Positions 14,411 through 25,800 of a stretch of 64,000 nucleotides of DNA are shown here, one piece after another. Every line of letters begins with the position of its first letter. Positions within the stretch are counted from its first letter, which is position 1. Source of the DNA: Mesodorylaimus sp. YZB2_4. Its lineage: Eukaryota > Nematoda > Enoplea > Dorylaimida > Dorylaimidae. Where the stretch lies: positions 248,001 to 312,000 of the forward strand of contig JASANH010000220.1 of NCBI GenBank assembly GCA_030248295.1, written 5' to 3'. The position numbers and the translations under genes are program-made. The notes beneath the pieces are model-generated. The model made no database searches. It had not been told where the DNA came from and saw only the letters and a list, made by a program, of their open reading frames with translations.

Positions 14411-15253
14411 GGCTCCACCAACCCAAGTGTCGTCACTATCCAAAGCACGTACGTCACAGAGAAAGCCAGTCTGTCTCAAGAATAGGACGTCATCCGGCTT
14501 GAGAATTCGCCGACCGATTACCACCCGAAATGGGTCACATGACAAAAAGAGCGAGGACCACGTCCGGCCAGTATCGAAATGAGTTTTCGCAAAAACTCTC
14601 CAAAGAGATGGCGAAAGTGTCTTGAGAATGGAAGGCGCCTGCTTTAGTTTATCACGTCGCTTTACGTCAGTGCCGAAGCATATGAGTGCCAGCGGAGCTC
14701 ACTTCTTCTCTATTCTCTTATGGGCCAGATCGGCACCATTTGTCACTTCTTCCATTATATTCGAGCTGAGCAACCAGCACCTCCTTACAAGCCCGTCTAG
14801 GAGCCGAGCCAAACGGGCTGCTAACCCAAGCTAACCACTTGCACACGGGCCAAAACTTAGCTACGTACAAAGGGCCGAAAGGCAGGCGCACTCATCTCAA
14901 TGGCTACTCGGTCTGACGCCATGCCCGTGCCAACCAACACCGACACTCGAACAACCCAAGCAAACCCACCAACGAAAACGACGGCAAACACACTCGTGGT
15001 AACATTTTACATAACTTCGTACTACCCACCGGCCAACACCAAACCCTGCCAGTCATCCCACCCATCAAAACCAAATGTGCAAAACATTCAAACTGTTTTA
15101 TTTTCCATCAAAATCGGGAAAAAAGATGGAATTCTCTGGCTGCCCACTAAAATCCATTTACTTTTCACAAGTTCTAGAATCTACTTGATCACCCTAAAGC
15201 TCATCCAGATTCACCCAATCATAACGTATCAGCTCCTCTTTTCTCATTGCCAA
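14411..15253. other. Intergenic spacer between tandem minus-strand genes
   Basis: Lies between the PATJ start and the stop codon of the JmjC fusion gene. No exon, RNA gene or repeat recognised. It should hold the 3' UTR of the fusion gene and the PATJ promoter. Confidence 0.5.
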
Positions 15254-18200
15254 CTAGTCGCACGACTCGCCAGCATTGTTGACCCTCCGAGCCGCTTGCC
15301 ACTCGCCATCACCACCCGTGGGATTCAAGACCAAATCCCCGATCCAAGCGTGCAGATAATCGGAAGACATTTGTTTCTTTGACAGGCTTTGATCGCTCCT
15401 CTGCGTCTGAGCCTAAAAGCGGAAGAAAAGTGTGATAGTGACTTCCCAATAGGTCATTATTGTACGATGACTTATACCCCAGCATCGACCGAACACCGTT
15501 TTTGCACCGAACCGAACCTTACCAAACTTTTTCTCAAATTTCACCGAGCCCGAACCGAACCGAACCGAATTTCCAATGTTCACCCATATATTACATCCTC
15601 CATAGAGTTATCATCACCTATATCGGGTGTGCCTTAAAGATTGACCCTCTCATGTTTCGTCTTCTTCCACCCTAATATGAAAGTTATCGCCGTAGTCAGC
15701 TGTAAGCGGTAAGCGGTACTGGCAATACTACTTCCATATAAACGGAGTGATTGGTTGTACCTTTACCCAAAACGACCAAATTTCTGAGGTCTTGGCTTTT
15801 CATTTCTTGGCATGCAAGCAACTGTATAATATGATATCCACTAATGGACCGCCTGATGCAGAATTGAATGATCTATGTGTTTGTGCTAGTTAGTGTAGGT
15901 TTTAAAAACGCGACTGCCTCTGAAGAAAACTAACCATTTCTGTGAGGGTCATTCTTTATGGCGCACCCAATATTTTCAAAATATCTAGAAGTCAGTCCTT
16001 TCTAACCACATTTTAAATTAACATTTTGGAGATAATTAAGAAAGAACCAGATAATTAAGAAAAAAGGACAGCGAAATTCATAGCTGAAACGAAATCTCAA
16101 ACAAAATTACCGTATTTCCACCAACAAAACAGGAAATTCAAAATCGTTTGTTCGGTTCGGTGGTTCGGTTCGGTTCGGTAAAAATCGCCAGTCCGGTGGT
16201 TCAGTCGATGTTGGCTCATACCTACTCCCAATAAACTTACCTGCTGTTCAGCTTTCTCATTTCCAACCGGAAATCGATCAGCGCCCGAGCTCTTCCTGTT
16301 TGCACGCCTAGCCACAGACATCATCGCAGGAGGAGGCTTGCGACCACGGCCCTTCTGTCGCTCATTAGAAGTGCCAGCAGACTGCGTAGATGACGCTAAC
16401 TTTTGCAAATTCTTGCGTCCTCCGCCCTAAAACAAAAATATGTTGCTAACTGGAATAATACACCGCTGAAAATATGTTGTTTTGACACAATACTGTGTCA
16501 ACACCGACAGCATTCTGGGCTGGATAGATTGAATTCTGGATGGGCTAAAATTCTCAAATCGACCTAATTACAGTGCCCTAGTGTTTCATCTGCCTGTCGC
16601 CACTAGGGTCTTCTCCCCGCTCTCTCCCGGCGGCCACTGGCGATTAAGTGATGCAGGACACTTACAAGACCAGAGCTAGTCTTTTTGGTGTCTTCAGTCG
16701 AGTCACGCCTAATAAGGTATGATTAGCACAATCCGACCACACCAGCACCTACTACTGTACAGCAAAGGGCGCAAAGGACAAATAACTGATCAGAAGTATG
16801 TGCACAGCAATTAATAAATCGGAAAAAACTGCGAGGACCATGTTCCCAAACCAATGATATGCAGTACCTCCCAACTCCCTCCTGCTAGAGCGTACCTTAG
16901 ACTTAGCAAGCTTCTTGGACAAATCGAATACGTCTTCCACACATTCTAACGACCAATTCTTCGTCATGAAGTTTGGTCGTATCTTCGACTTTGGCAATTG
17001 AGAAATTTCCTCCATCTTTTCCCGCGTGTAGGTTTTGATAACGACTTTTTGATCATTTTCTTTCCCATCCGATTTCCCCACGCACTCAACACCTTGCTTA
17101 GTTTCAGCACCGGCAGCAGATGCGCGTAGTCCGTCCTCGGTCACCGTAAGATCGAAAGTGACCATCTTAGTCGCCATATAATCATAATCGCCTTGGCTGC
17201 CGCTTTGATAGGTTTCTTTCTGCGCATTTATCGACACGCTTCCTTCGAACTGATCCACAGACTGACCCGTGCATGGATCGACAACTTGCAGAACCTTTTT
17301 CTCACGTCGAGGCAGCATTTGAGAACACTGCGACGAGTCCTGAAGCGCAACAGCAGTTTTCATTTCCAGAGCCCAATTGTCGCCACTGTCGCACAAGCCA
17401 AACGCGGAAACCCGAAGCGGATTATGTTGACGCACTTGTCTTGGCCGCGCATCCGATAACTCCGCAGATGACGACAGGGACTGGTCATGCGTGGAATGAG
17501 TAATCAGCGTATTATCAGCACCACTCGTATAGGCGGACAGACTGTACTGCGCGGTGCCGAATCGCGTATACTGAGGTGCTGATGACTGCAGACCAGATGA
17601 CATTGAAACGTACGAGTTCGGAGAATAAACGCCATGAATTAGACCTAAGAAATAATAGATCAGAAATCTAGAATAATCTTGTAAAACAAACAAAAGGGTA
17701 CCCTGAGGCGAATACGTTCCAGATGAAGAATTCATGAGTGGATTCGAAGCCGAATAACTGAACGGAATCGACGACAGTAGACTCGATACTGGAGTTGCTT
17801 GGTTGGACGGCTGGTTGTGGCCAATCAATGATAAGCCAGCATCGAACGGATGACTCGATGAAGAAGACATAATACCGAGAATGGAATTCGCATCTGGTCT
17901 GGACGTCGCATCGCTATGATAGACACCCAATCCAATATCAGGACTCTCCACAGTCCCGCGGAAGTGAATTGGCGAATGTTGATGCAACAAAGGACTATCC
18001 ACACTACCGGCGACCACACCGCGGGGCAACTGGAATTTCTTACGAATCATTTCAATGCAACGAAACGCATAAAATCGGCTGTACTGTTCGGGCAAATCTT
18101 CCAATTGCTTCATGGCTTTTTCTATGCCTTGGAAAGCACGTTGAGCAGGCACTAGATCCGAATTTCCATATACATCTTTGGCATCATAATAAACGTCCCG

Positions 18201-20852
18201 TATGGCAGTAGATCGCCAGAAAACATTGACAGCCAACGAAAAATCGTCAGCAACCACATTGTGAAACCATAAAGCTGTAAAAAGACGGACTGCACTCAGC
18301 ACATATTCACTTGACGAGTTGCAACTCACCTGGGATAAACAGAATATCACCCGGCACCATTCGAGCTCGATAACGCTTTGCATTAACAAATAGAGGATAT
18401 TGCGATAAATCAGGGTTGTCCACATCAATAACAGCCGATTTGTCCCCTAAAAACGTGGCATACAAGTATGGGCAAGGTCGGCTGGGTTAGAGGGGGGGGG
18501 GGGGGGTTGGGAGACGCGGGGGAGGGGAAGGGGGTAGGGATCAGATCGCCTATAAGCCTGATCTAATCGCGAGTGAGATAGGTCAGGCCAGGTCGGTCAG
18601 GTCTGGGTCGAGTGAGTGAGTTGAAAGGCTGTTTACATATAGTACTGTAGGCTGGCTGGACAAATTGGCCCGTGCTTGGACGCCAGGGCTTGGCCCAGCC
18701 CCGATACAATTTAATCGCTTTTGCTTGCTTCCTTTTCTTTTTTCCTGCTGACCTGAGGTAGGGGGCAGAAGGGTTCAGTGTCCTGGCCGGCCCAACGGGG
18801 GGGGGGGGGGGTTACCCCCTGCCTCCCCCGTTGCCCATACTTGGTGGCATACACAATCAGACCAACGTTGAGCATAAAGTTGGCGCGCTTACCGCTCATA
18901 TAAAGATAGGGAGCATCAGCAGGATCGAACAATACAACCGATTTACGTCCAACGATTTGCAACAGGATATTGTCCATGATCTGAAAAGAAACTAAGAGAA
19001 GTTACGGCCGCAAGAAGGCCTAAGAACTGAATCTTACATCGTAATGTGTCCACAATCGGACACCAGCCGATCCGCCTCGCAATACGGTGGAGAACAAACG
19101 TTCCTTGAAGAAAATATTCGGGATGTGAACATCCGGAGCCAGTTCTGGAAAATGTTTGCCGAATAAGGCAGCCTCTTTTCGCGGATCGTCGCCAAGGGCA
19201 CGCAAGTAATATTTTTCCTTCTACAATGACAAGTCATTTTAACAAAAAGTCAGCCAAGTGCTGATTGTCTTTCAAAAACTTACTTCACAAATGAAGTACT
19301 CGGCCAATTTTTCCTGGGAAACGCATCTGTCCAGAAATTTGTGGAATGTCAGAGTCCTGAAAAAGTAGGGTGCTGATTCATCAGAAAATGAAACCTCATG
19401 AACTCAATCACTTGTATTGAAAATTCTTATTCAAGAAATCCATATCGTTCGTTGGACATACGTGAACCGTGACCCGTTTATCTTCAGGGATACGGCTTTT
19501 GAGATATTCGGGGTCTTTCCACAGCCAAAGGCATGGTCCGACAGGCAGTCCACGAATGACGACTGGACGAGTTCCCTGCAGAGACGAAGCATGATAACTA
19601 GCATAAACACGAAGCCATGATGAAGGCGGCACACGAGCACGTATACTCTTTTCCCTAGCACTGGGAGACATCTACCTGTAGGTAGGTGGAGACACCGTGT
19701 ACCTAAACATGAAGCGCACAGAACGCTGTTGAGCTAAAGGAATAACCATACCAATGGAAAGGAGGTGCTAGTATCTTTAGTCACTACGCTGACGATAGAA
19801 TTAGACACAAGAGATTTTGTTCACTCGGTTTAAGGATGCTCTACTCTCCTTTTGGACGTCCAGGTGAAACTGTCCAGATCGATAAGAATGTTATTGGGGT
19901 CACTACGCAGAAATATTTCGTTCCGTTGCATACAAGACAAGGAGCAACATAAACACTTTCATAAAATCACTTAGCTGAGGCTTAGTTGTTCATGCTTCCA
20001 CGCCATTTCTCTGTGCTTGTCGCGATAGTCGCTGAGTATCCAGCGTGATAGCCCGTAACAAGCATTACATCCAGTTGGTCTGTCTTTGTTTTTATGGTTT
20101 CTTTCTAATATTGAGCAATATTGTTGACGTAAAAACATCATGTTTCGCTACATGAGGGTCTTCTACGCGGGTAACCCCCCCCCCCCCCGGTAGTATGCTA
20201 TACGGGGTGTCTCTGTCATTGATGTTTTTAAGGTGTCTGTTAGTGAGAGGAATACGGCTCGAACCTAACTCAGCTACTGGGGAAGAATCGGACACGATCC
20301 ATGCAAAGTTATTTGAAAATGGTGATCAGCATGAATCGCTTATCGTAAAGTACCATATGGGTCTCAACTGCGCATCATACAGTAGGTCACCATGATGCTG
20401 TATTTCAGAGTTTGAGTTAGATACTGCAGTAATTCTTTTCGTACGTACGTGGAAAAGACGTGGGCCTGCAGTAACGCCGACTTAGGACCCACTGATGACA
20501 TGACCCAACCAACCAAGCATCTCTCCTCTCTCGCTTCGAAATTCAAGGCACAATCTAAGGCGCTTTTGCAGTTTGTCCCCCCAATCTCTTAAATCCAGTC
20601 CATCCTAGCCTAAGCCTAAGGCTAAGATCAAGCCTAAATCCAGCCTATCCAGCCTAAGCCTAAGCCTATTAGGAGAAAAAGTGCCCAATCTAACAATACT
20701 GTAAGACCCTCAGTACATATTTCGACCTACAGTGCCTCCCCAGATGCAGGTAGGCCGCAGCAGAACAAAGCGATATATGTTAATTGACTTACCAAAGTGA
20801 CTTTGCTTGCGTCCGCCGTATGAATAACTTCCACTTCAATATCCGACTCCAT
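15254..20852 (-). CDS. TYW5-like JmjC dioxygenase fused in frame to an eIF4E-binding-like tail
   Basis: Exons on the minus strand: 20793-20852, 19412-19575, 19284-19356, 19038-19220, 18893-18980, 18330-18446, 17702-18274, 16896-17644, 16241-16426 and 15254-15412. They sum to 2352 bases, giving about 783 residues. The first half matches TYW5, the Fe(II)/2-oxoglutarate hydroxylase of tRNA wybutosine. It has [11 protein letters not shown], then WTHYD (HxD metal ligands), [19 protein letters not shown] and ALWFHNVV (second histidine). TYW5 normally ends near residue 315, but here no stop follows. The frame runs on through a Ser-rich disordered region to [13 protein letters not shown] and [20 protein letters not shown]. 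The latter aligns with the YTKEELL...LP.SK.RP region of eIF4E-transporter and eIF4G-type proteins. The tail then becomes Lys/Arg-rich and ends near [17 protein letters not shown] 43-base candidate mini-exon near 16640-16690 was left out because it breaks the frame. The JmjC part is firm. The tail identity is inference. Confidence 0.8.
15485..16215. mobile_element. CCGAA-rich foldback element in the last intron of the JmjC fusion gene
   Basis: The left end reads AGCATCGACCGAAC and then runs of CCGAA. The right end, read in reverse, gives AACATCGACTGAAC, then the same spacer, then ACCGAACCGAAC. The arms are imperfect inverted repeats of roughly 60-100 bases. The middle has no coding frame. ATACC occurs just outside both ends and could be a short target duplication. 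It accounts for most of the 828-base final intron (15413-16240), whose neighbours are mostly 51-65 bases. Superfamily unknown. Confidence 0.6.
18463..18843. mobile_element. hAT-type MITE, 381 bases, intact ends
   Basis: Perfect 13-base terminal inverted repeats, CAAGTATGGGCAA at 18463-18475 and its complement at 18831-18843. They are flanked by a perfect 8-base duplication GTGGCATA at 18455-18462 and 18844-18851. An 8-base duplication with a CA...AA terminus fits the hAT superfamily. There is no transposase frame. Each end carries a 15-base poly-G tract (18492-18506 and 18797-18811). The insertion is inside the intron between exons 18893-18980 and 18330-18446. Removing the element and one duplication leaves a 57-base intron, the size of its neighbours. 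Confidence 0.92.
20175..20188. repeat. Poly-C tract (14), MITE-like flank
   Basis: Fourteen C preceded by GGGTAA. The reverse complement of the right-hand tract in the 18463-18843 MITE reads the same way, so this may be a fragment of a related copy. Confidence 0.85.
20603..20673. repeat. Interstitial telomere-like array, GCCTAA units
   Basis: About eight exact or decayed GCCTAA units in about 70 bases, including two tandem pairs and the terminal form GCCTATTAGG. The reverse complement TTAGGC is the canonical nematode telomere unit. It lies in the first intron of the JmjC fusion gene. Confidence 0.65.
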
Positions 20853-22778
20853 TGCTTCGCATTCGTTTTATGTCCGAGAATGTTTCACAGGACTGCAGTT
20901 CACAACCAACCAGCCATCAGATCAGAATCCGAGATCGAATGTCGATCGTAGGGTAACTTAAAAACCAAACTAGCGCCTTCTAGCAGACAACTATCAGGTT
21001 CAATTAAATGTAGCGGTAGATTTAAAATAAATTTTTAATTCACACGGATTCAGACCGCGAGTAGGGTGCGTAGCAACACGGGCGTAGCAGTTCGCTTACT
21101 GCTTTACATGTTTCTATTCGGCAATTCTCATCGCCAGCTTGCCGCAATTTCGTAAACTACAAGTCTACATTACGTAAATTCCGTTCGCTCCTTTGGCAGC
21201 GTGCAGACCGTATATGGTATGAAACCAGGGTGCATATGAGCTAATCGATATTATGGCGTGTTGTGGCTAGTCAGTAGCTGCACTTGGTGCCGAGACAGGA
21301 AGTCCTACGCGACCAGTTGGCATGTACCACTCTGGATGAGCCCATATTTGGCATTCGGCTGGCTGCCGACACTGTCAGGCCCTGGTGATAAAGTGGTCAA
21401 TACTGGTTGCCCCCGAATAGATCATGTATATGCCGATCCCACCATATACGGTAGGCTTGACGTATTAGCAGGGCCAGCGGCCCTTCGTCTGGCGGGCGTT
21501 TGATGATCGAGCGGCCAGCATTGTGCCATGCTCAATGGGGGATGGCTTGTACACGCACACCAGCTTACGCCCTTGCAAGGGAAGTGGTAGGAAGGACGGA
21601 TGTGTGGATAGGCTGTCCTATCGCTCTTATTGTCGTGCCACGTACACGTTTGAGAATGAAAAAGCTAACCATTTATATCCAAAGCAAACTGTTGTCACGT
21701 CAGCTGTTTGCTTGCTATTCTCAAATGAGTTTGCTCTTTGCTGGCTCGGCTCAAACCCGCATTGCGCCCTGTCCCATTCTCAAAGGTGGGACCAGGCACT
21801 GACGTGAGTCAGGGCTTGTCGTAAGTACTGCCCACGTGTCTTCCTAGAAACGACGTGCAGGGCCGAGACGATCATCGAGCCCGTTCGCAGACTGGAGGGG
21901 CAGTCCGTGGGGACTGCGACAACCACGAGGACACATTTGACAAGTCCCATCATTTTTTCCTCGGCCAATAGGCCTTTTTCGTCTTCCGCATCGAAAGCAC
22001 TCGTCAGTTCTTTGATGACGAATGCCATTTGCGCGCGGAGCCTCTGCTCTTGATGACCATGGAGCAGGGAGGGATGGCGATTGAGGCCGCGGGCGGCATG
22101 GCAGGTGGTGGTTTCCGTATTTGTTGTAGGTAGGGTGTTCGAAGGTGGTTTTTTACGGTTATATTCGCCCTTTTTTATTGAACCTTATCCGACCTACGAA
22201 GGCCAAAGAAACCAGTTGTCTTCTTCGAATCCTATTCCAGCAAAGAAAACGCGCTTATTCCAGATGGGAGGAGCGGGGGTTTGTATGTAAATGTAAGAAA
22301 ATATTTTCCACCTATTTCTATGGCTCGGTTTCGTTTCCCTTCGACTGGTTGGCTGGGAGGGGAAGGGAGGGGAGGGGGAGAGAAGAGGCGATTCGAGAGG
22401 CGTCGGTCGTTTGGTTAGGGATTTAGCAGAGGGATCATGTTCGCCTTGACTAAAGTCGAAGTCTGTTTTGAGAGATTTTCAAAATCGAGGCGTTTTCTCT
22501 TTTCAACAAATTCGTGTCATTGTATTCCTTTTCTTTGCTCCTATGTTAGGTGCCAATGCCATATGGTGGCTTTGTAAACACTTTTCTCGGTAGCCGTCGA
22601 AAACGTTGTCTCGTGTCTGTCTGTCAAAGGTGTCATTTCTGAGGCTCAACTCCATTAGTGCTGGTATTATGATCGAGGTCAACAAAGTCCAATTTCGCTT
22701 TTCAATTTAGCGTAGCGCGTTTTTCGAAAAAAGCTAAGCATTTCTAGAATGCTATGAGCGGAAATTACATTTCGACCT
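20853..22778. other. Divergent intergenic region between the JmjC fusion gene and KCC
   Basis: About 1.9 kb between two genes transcribed away from each other, so it should hold both promoters. Short open frames at 21258-21807 and 22081-22426 show no family resemblance. G-rich purine tracts occur around 22355-22390. Confidence 0.5.
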
Positions 22779-22794
22779 CATTTTTCCATTTCAG
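22779..22794 (+). promoter_or_regulatory. Splice acceptor upstream of the KCC start (trans-splice or 5' UTR intron)
   Basis: A pyrimidine-rich tract ending TTTCAG stops 20 bases before the KCC ATG. No upstream exon is evident. In nematodes this arrangement commonly marks spliced-leader addition. A 5' UTR intron would look the same. Confidence 0.5.
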
Positions 22795-22814
22795 GCGTTC
22801 ATTCGATTGGCGAT

Positions 22815-25800
22815 ATGGCCGATGCGAAAAATAAAGCTTCAAGTAAGGATGGAGGCGCTGGTCCGTTCTCGCCAATCGCCACCCCACCTGCCGTTGTTCG
22901 TCAACCGTCGACGACGGAATCATCGACGTCGACGGCATCGAAGAAAGTGCGGATGTCAGATGTGGCCAAACAACCCGCTCGACGTCAAAATACGACTGGG
23001 TCCGATGCATCGGTCACAGTGGACATGAATCCTCGTCCAATGCGTCAATCGTCAGTTATTGGTCAATCGGACGATGCATCAATTCCTAAAGTGGCTTTTG
23101 TATCGCAAAAAAGCTACGCTTCTCAATGCGGTTTATCATTGTACGATGAAGATACGTCCAGCATGCCCACATTAGCCGCCTATCTACGTTCGTTCACAAT
23201 TCCTGGACCCACCGAACACGAAGCCCAGGAACGAGAAGAATCTTCTATAAAAACGAAAGGAAAGGTAATTCTAGTCGTTCTTGTCAGGGAGGGGCACTAA
23301 AATCATTTGGTCCCTAGCGGGAGTCGAACTCCACCTCAAACCAGCAGCAGGAGTAGAGGAAGCTAACTTTCTGTCCCTGATAGTTTCTCTTTCAGAAAAC
23401 GAAACTAGGTACTTTATTGGGCGTTTATTTGCCGACTATTCAACATATTCTCGGCGTCCAGATGTTCCTGCGTCTGGTGTGGATTGTGGGCGTCGGTGGT
23501 GTGCTCGAATCGTTCGCTATGGTTTTTCTGTGTTGCTTATGCGTAAGTTTGATGTTTTGCTTGGATGGTCCCTGGGCAATATGTGCTTAGGGTTCGGATC
23601 CGAGGACAACTTGGAGTGAGACTGGACTTGGATCCAAAGTGAATTCCTTTCCGTTTTAGACATTTCTAACTAGCATTTCAATTTCGGCTATCGCAACTAA
23701 TGGCGTTATTGACAGTGAGTTATTGCGTTGTATGTTTGCTCTACAGATTTAAGCAATTTTTTTCAGGTGGTGGAGCGTATTTTATGATCTCACGCAATTT
23801 AGGCGCAGAATTCGGTGGAGCTGTCGGCGTCTTGTACTACCTGGCCAATGCTGTCGCTACAGCGATGTACCTTGTCGGTGGTGTGGAAATCTTACTGGTA
23901 AGTCCTTGTTCGGTGGGGGGAGGGATGTTGCACGTCAAACCCTTCCTTCGCTCAATGAGGTGGCCATTTGAAAGTCACGTTGACACCCCTTCAATTCTCT
24001 CTTAGATGTATATCGCGCCCGATTTGCCTCAATTCGGTGACCCTGCGAATCACAACGAAGCGGACTTATTCAATAACTTTCGCGTCTACGCCAGCGGTCT
24101 GCTGCTCATAGAATTCATTATCGTTGCTATGGGTGTCAAATTTGTGCAATTCTTCGCCCCTATTTCCTTAGCTTGCGTGGTCGTATCAATTTTATCCGTC
24201 TATGCTGGAGCGTTCGCCGCTAATCCAGACAACAGTCCCATGTAAGTAGTGAATGGTTCCTTGCATTCTGATGACAAGAGGACCTATTGCCTCAGGGAAT
24301 TATTTAAAAGAAAGACGATGGTCTGGTCTTTTTTTCGGGAGCTCTCAACCTGTCCGTTAGCTTGATGAGAAGAAAACTGTCGGTTTTTCATTAAAATCGA
24401 GTTCCATTTTGTCCTCTGAATTCTCTTGCGTCAGATCAGACACGAGAATGGATTAAACCCTCTCGTTATCCTTGTCAAGTGGCAGCACTTTGAGATTGGG
24501 ACTGAATGGTTTTTCTGTGTTATATCCTGCTTTCGATGAATCTGAAAAAGAAATCAATACGCTACCCTCTTTTTTGGGTGTTCTTGTCGCTGTTGAGCTC
24601 TTCTCTCAGAGCAGGTTTATAGATTTTCTCTTGGCTGGCCATTCTAAATTGACAGCTTCTGCGTCCAGTGTCTGGTTGAGGGGCTCTGGTGGACTGATCT
24701 TGTCTTATACTCCGCTGTATGTAATTACTAGGAAGCACACGTGAGGGCGGCGGATGGGCTTTGATGACTAGCTGGGTGGGGCAAGTTCATAGCTTCGTAT
24801 AAACTAATGATAGTCATGAGTCATAGACTGAGGGGTGGGCTAATGAAGTGGGTTTTTTTATTTCAGGGTATGCATGCTCGGTGAGAAATTGTTAAAGCCG
24901 TCCACATATTCTTGGCCCAATGGCACAGCGGTATGCGATAAAAGCATTGTGGATGGCCCGTTATGGAATAATTATTGCGGAAATTCGAGTGCCGAATCGG
25001 GTGAACCCGTATGCGATGCATATTTCATGTCGGCCAATGTGTCTTATGTTCCTGGAATACCAGGCTTCTTTGATGGCACCATCAAAAGTAAGGCTGTGGG
25101 ATATTTCGTAATTAGTAGAATTTTCGAAATTGAATGGCTTTTAGATAATTTATGGCCGACATATCTTGAATATGGTCATGCTGCACCTGGAACAGAAGGC
25201 GATACTCATTTCGAAGTGACGCAAGATATCAAGACAACGTTTTTTATAATTTTGGCCATCTTTTTCCCATCCGTCACTGGCATATTTACTGGAGCTAATA
25301 TGTCTGGTAAGTAGCGGTGTGGGTTCGAGTGTTGGTGGTATTTCAGATTTTTTGGTAATTTTAGGTGATCTGAAAGATGCACAAAAATCTTTGCCGATTG
25401 GAACGATCGCTGCTCAGCTGACCACATCATTCGTCTACTTGTCCTTCGTGCTTGTGTTCGGTGGCACGATTCATGGGGCGTTGCTGAGAGACAAGTAAGC
25501 GCTCTTATTGCAGCAATGGCTGGGATAAAGAGTGTAAAGTGGGTGTGGTTTTTAAGGTATGGTGATAGTTTAAATCGGAGCATGGTGGTGGCGAAATTAG
25601 CTTGGCCAAATGAATGGGTACTCCTCGTTGGCTCGTTCACGTCCACGTTCGGAGCTGCCTTGCAATGTCTTTGCAGTAAGTGGTGGAGTGGTGCGACAGA
25701 TCAGTCATAAGGTGAAAATGGTTTTATTGCAGGTGCCCCTCGATTATTGCAATCGATCGCCAAGGATGACGTTATTCCATTTTTACGGCCGTTTAGTGTT

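Larger units (their letters stand above)
19576..20792 (-). other. First intron of the JmjC fusion gene, repeat-bearing
   Basis: A 1.2-kb phase-0 intron, far longer than most others in this gene. It holds a poly-C tract at 20175-20188 preceded by GGGTAA, the same junction seen inside the hAT-type MITE, and a decayed telomere-like array at 20603-20673. No coding exon recognised. Confidence 0.6.

Noticed and set aside
16752-18428. A single 558-codon frame read as one exon
   Set aside because: It contains standard introns at 17645-17701 and 18275-18329 whose removal keeps the frame and restores family similarity.
24472-24744. 90-codon frame inside KCC
   Set aside because: It lies in an intron with good splice sites at both ends, and the flanking exons join in phase without it.
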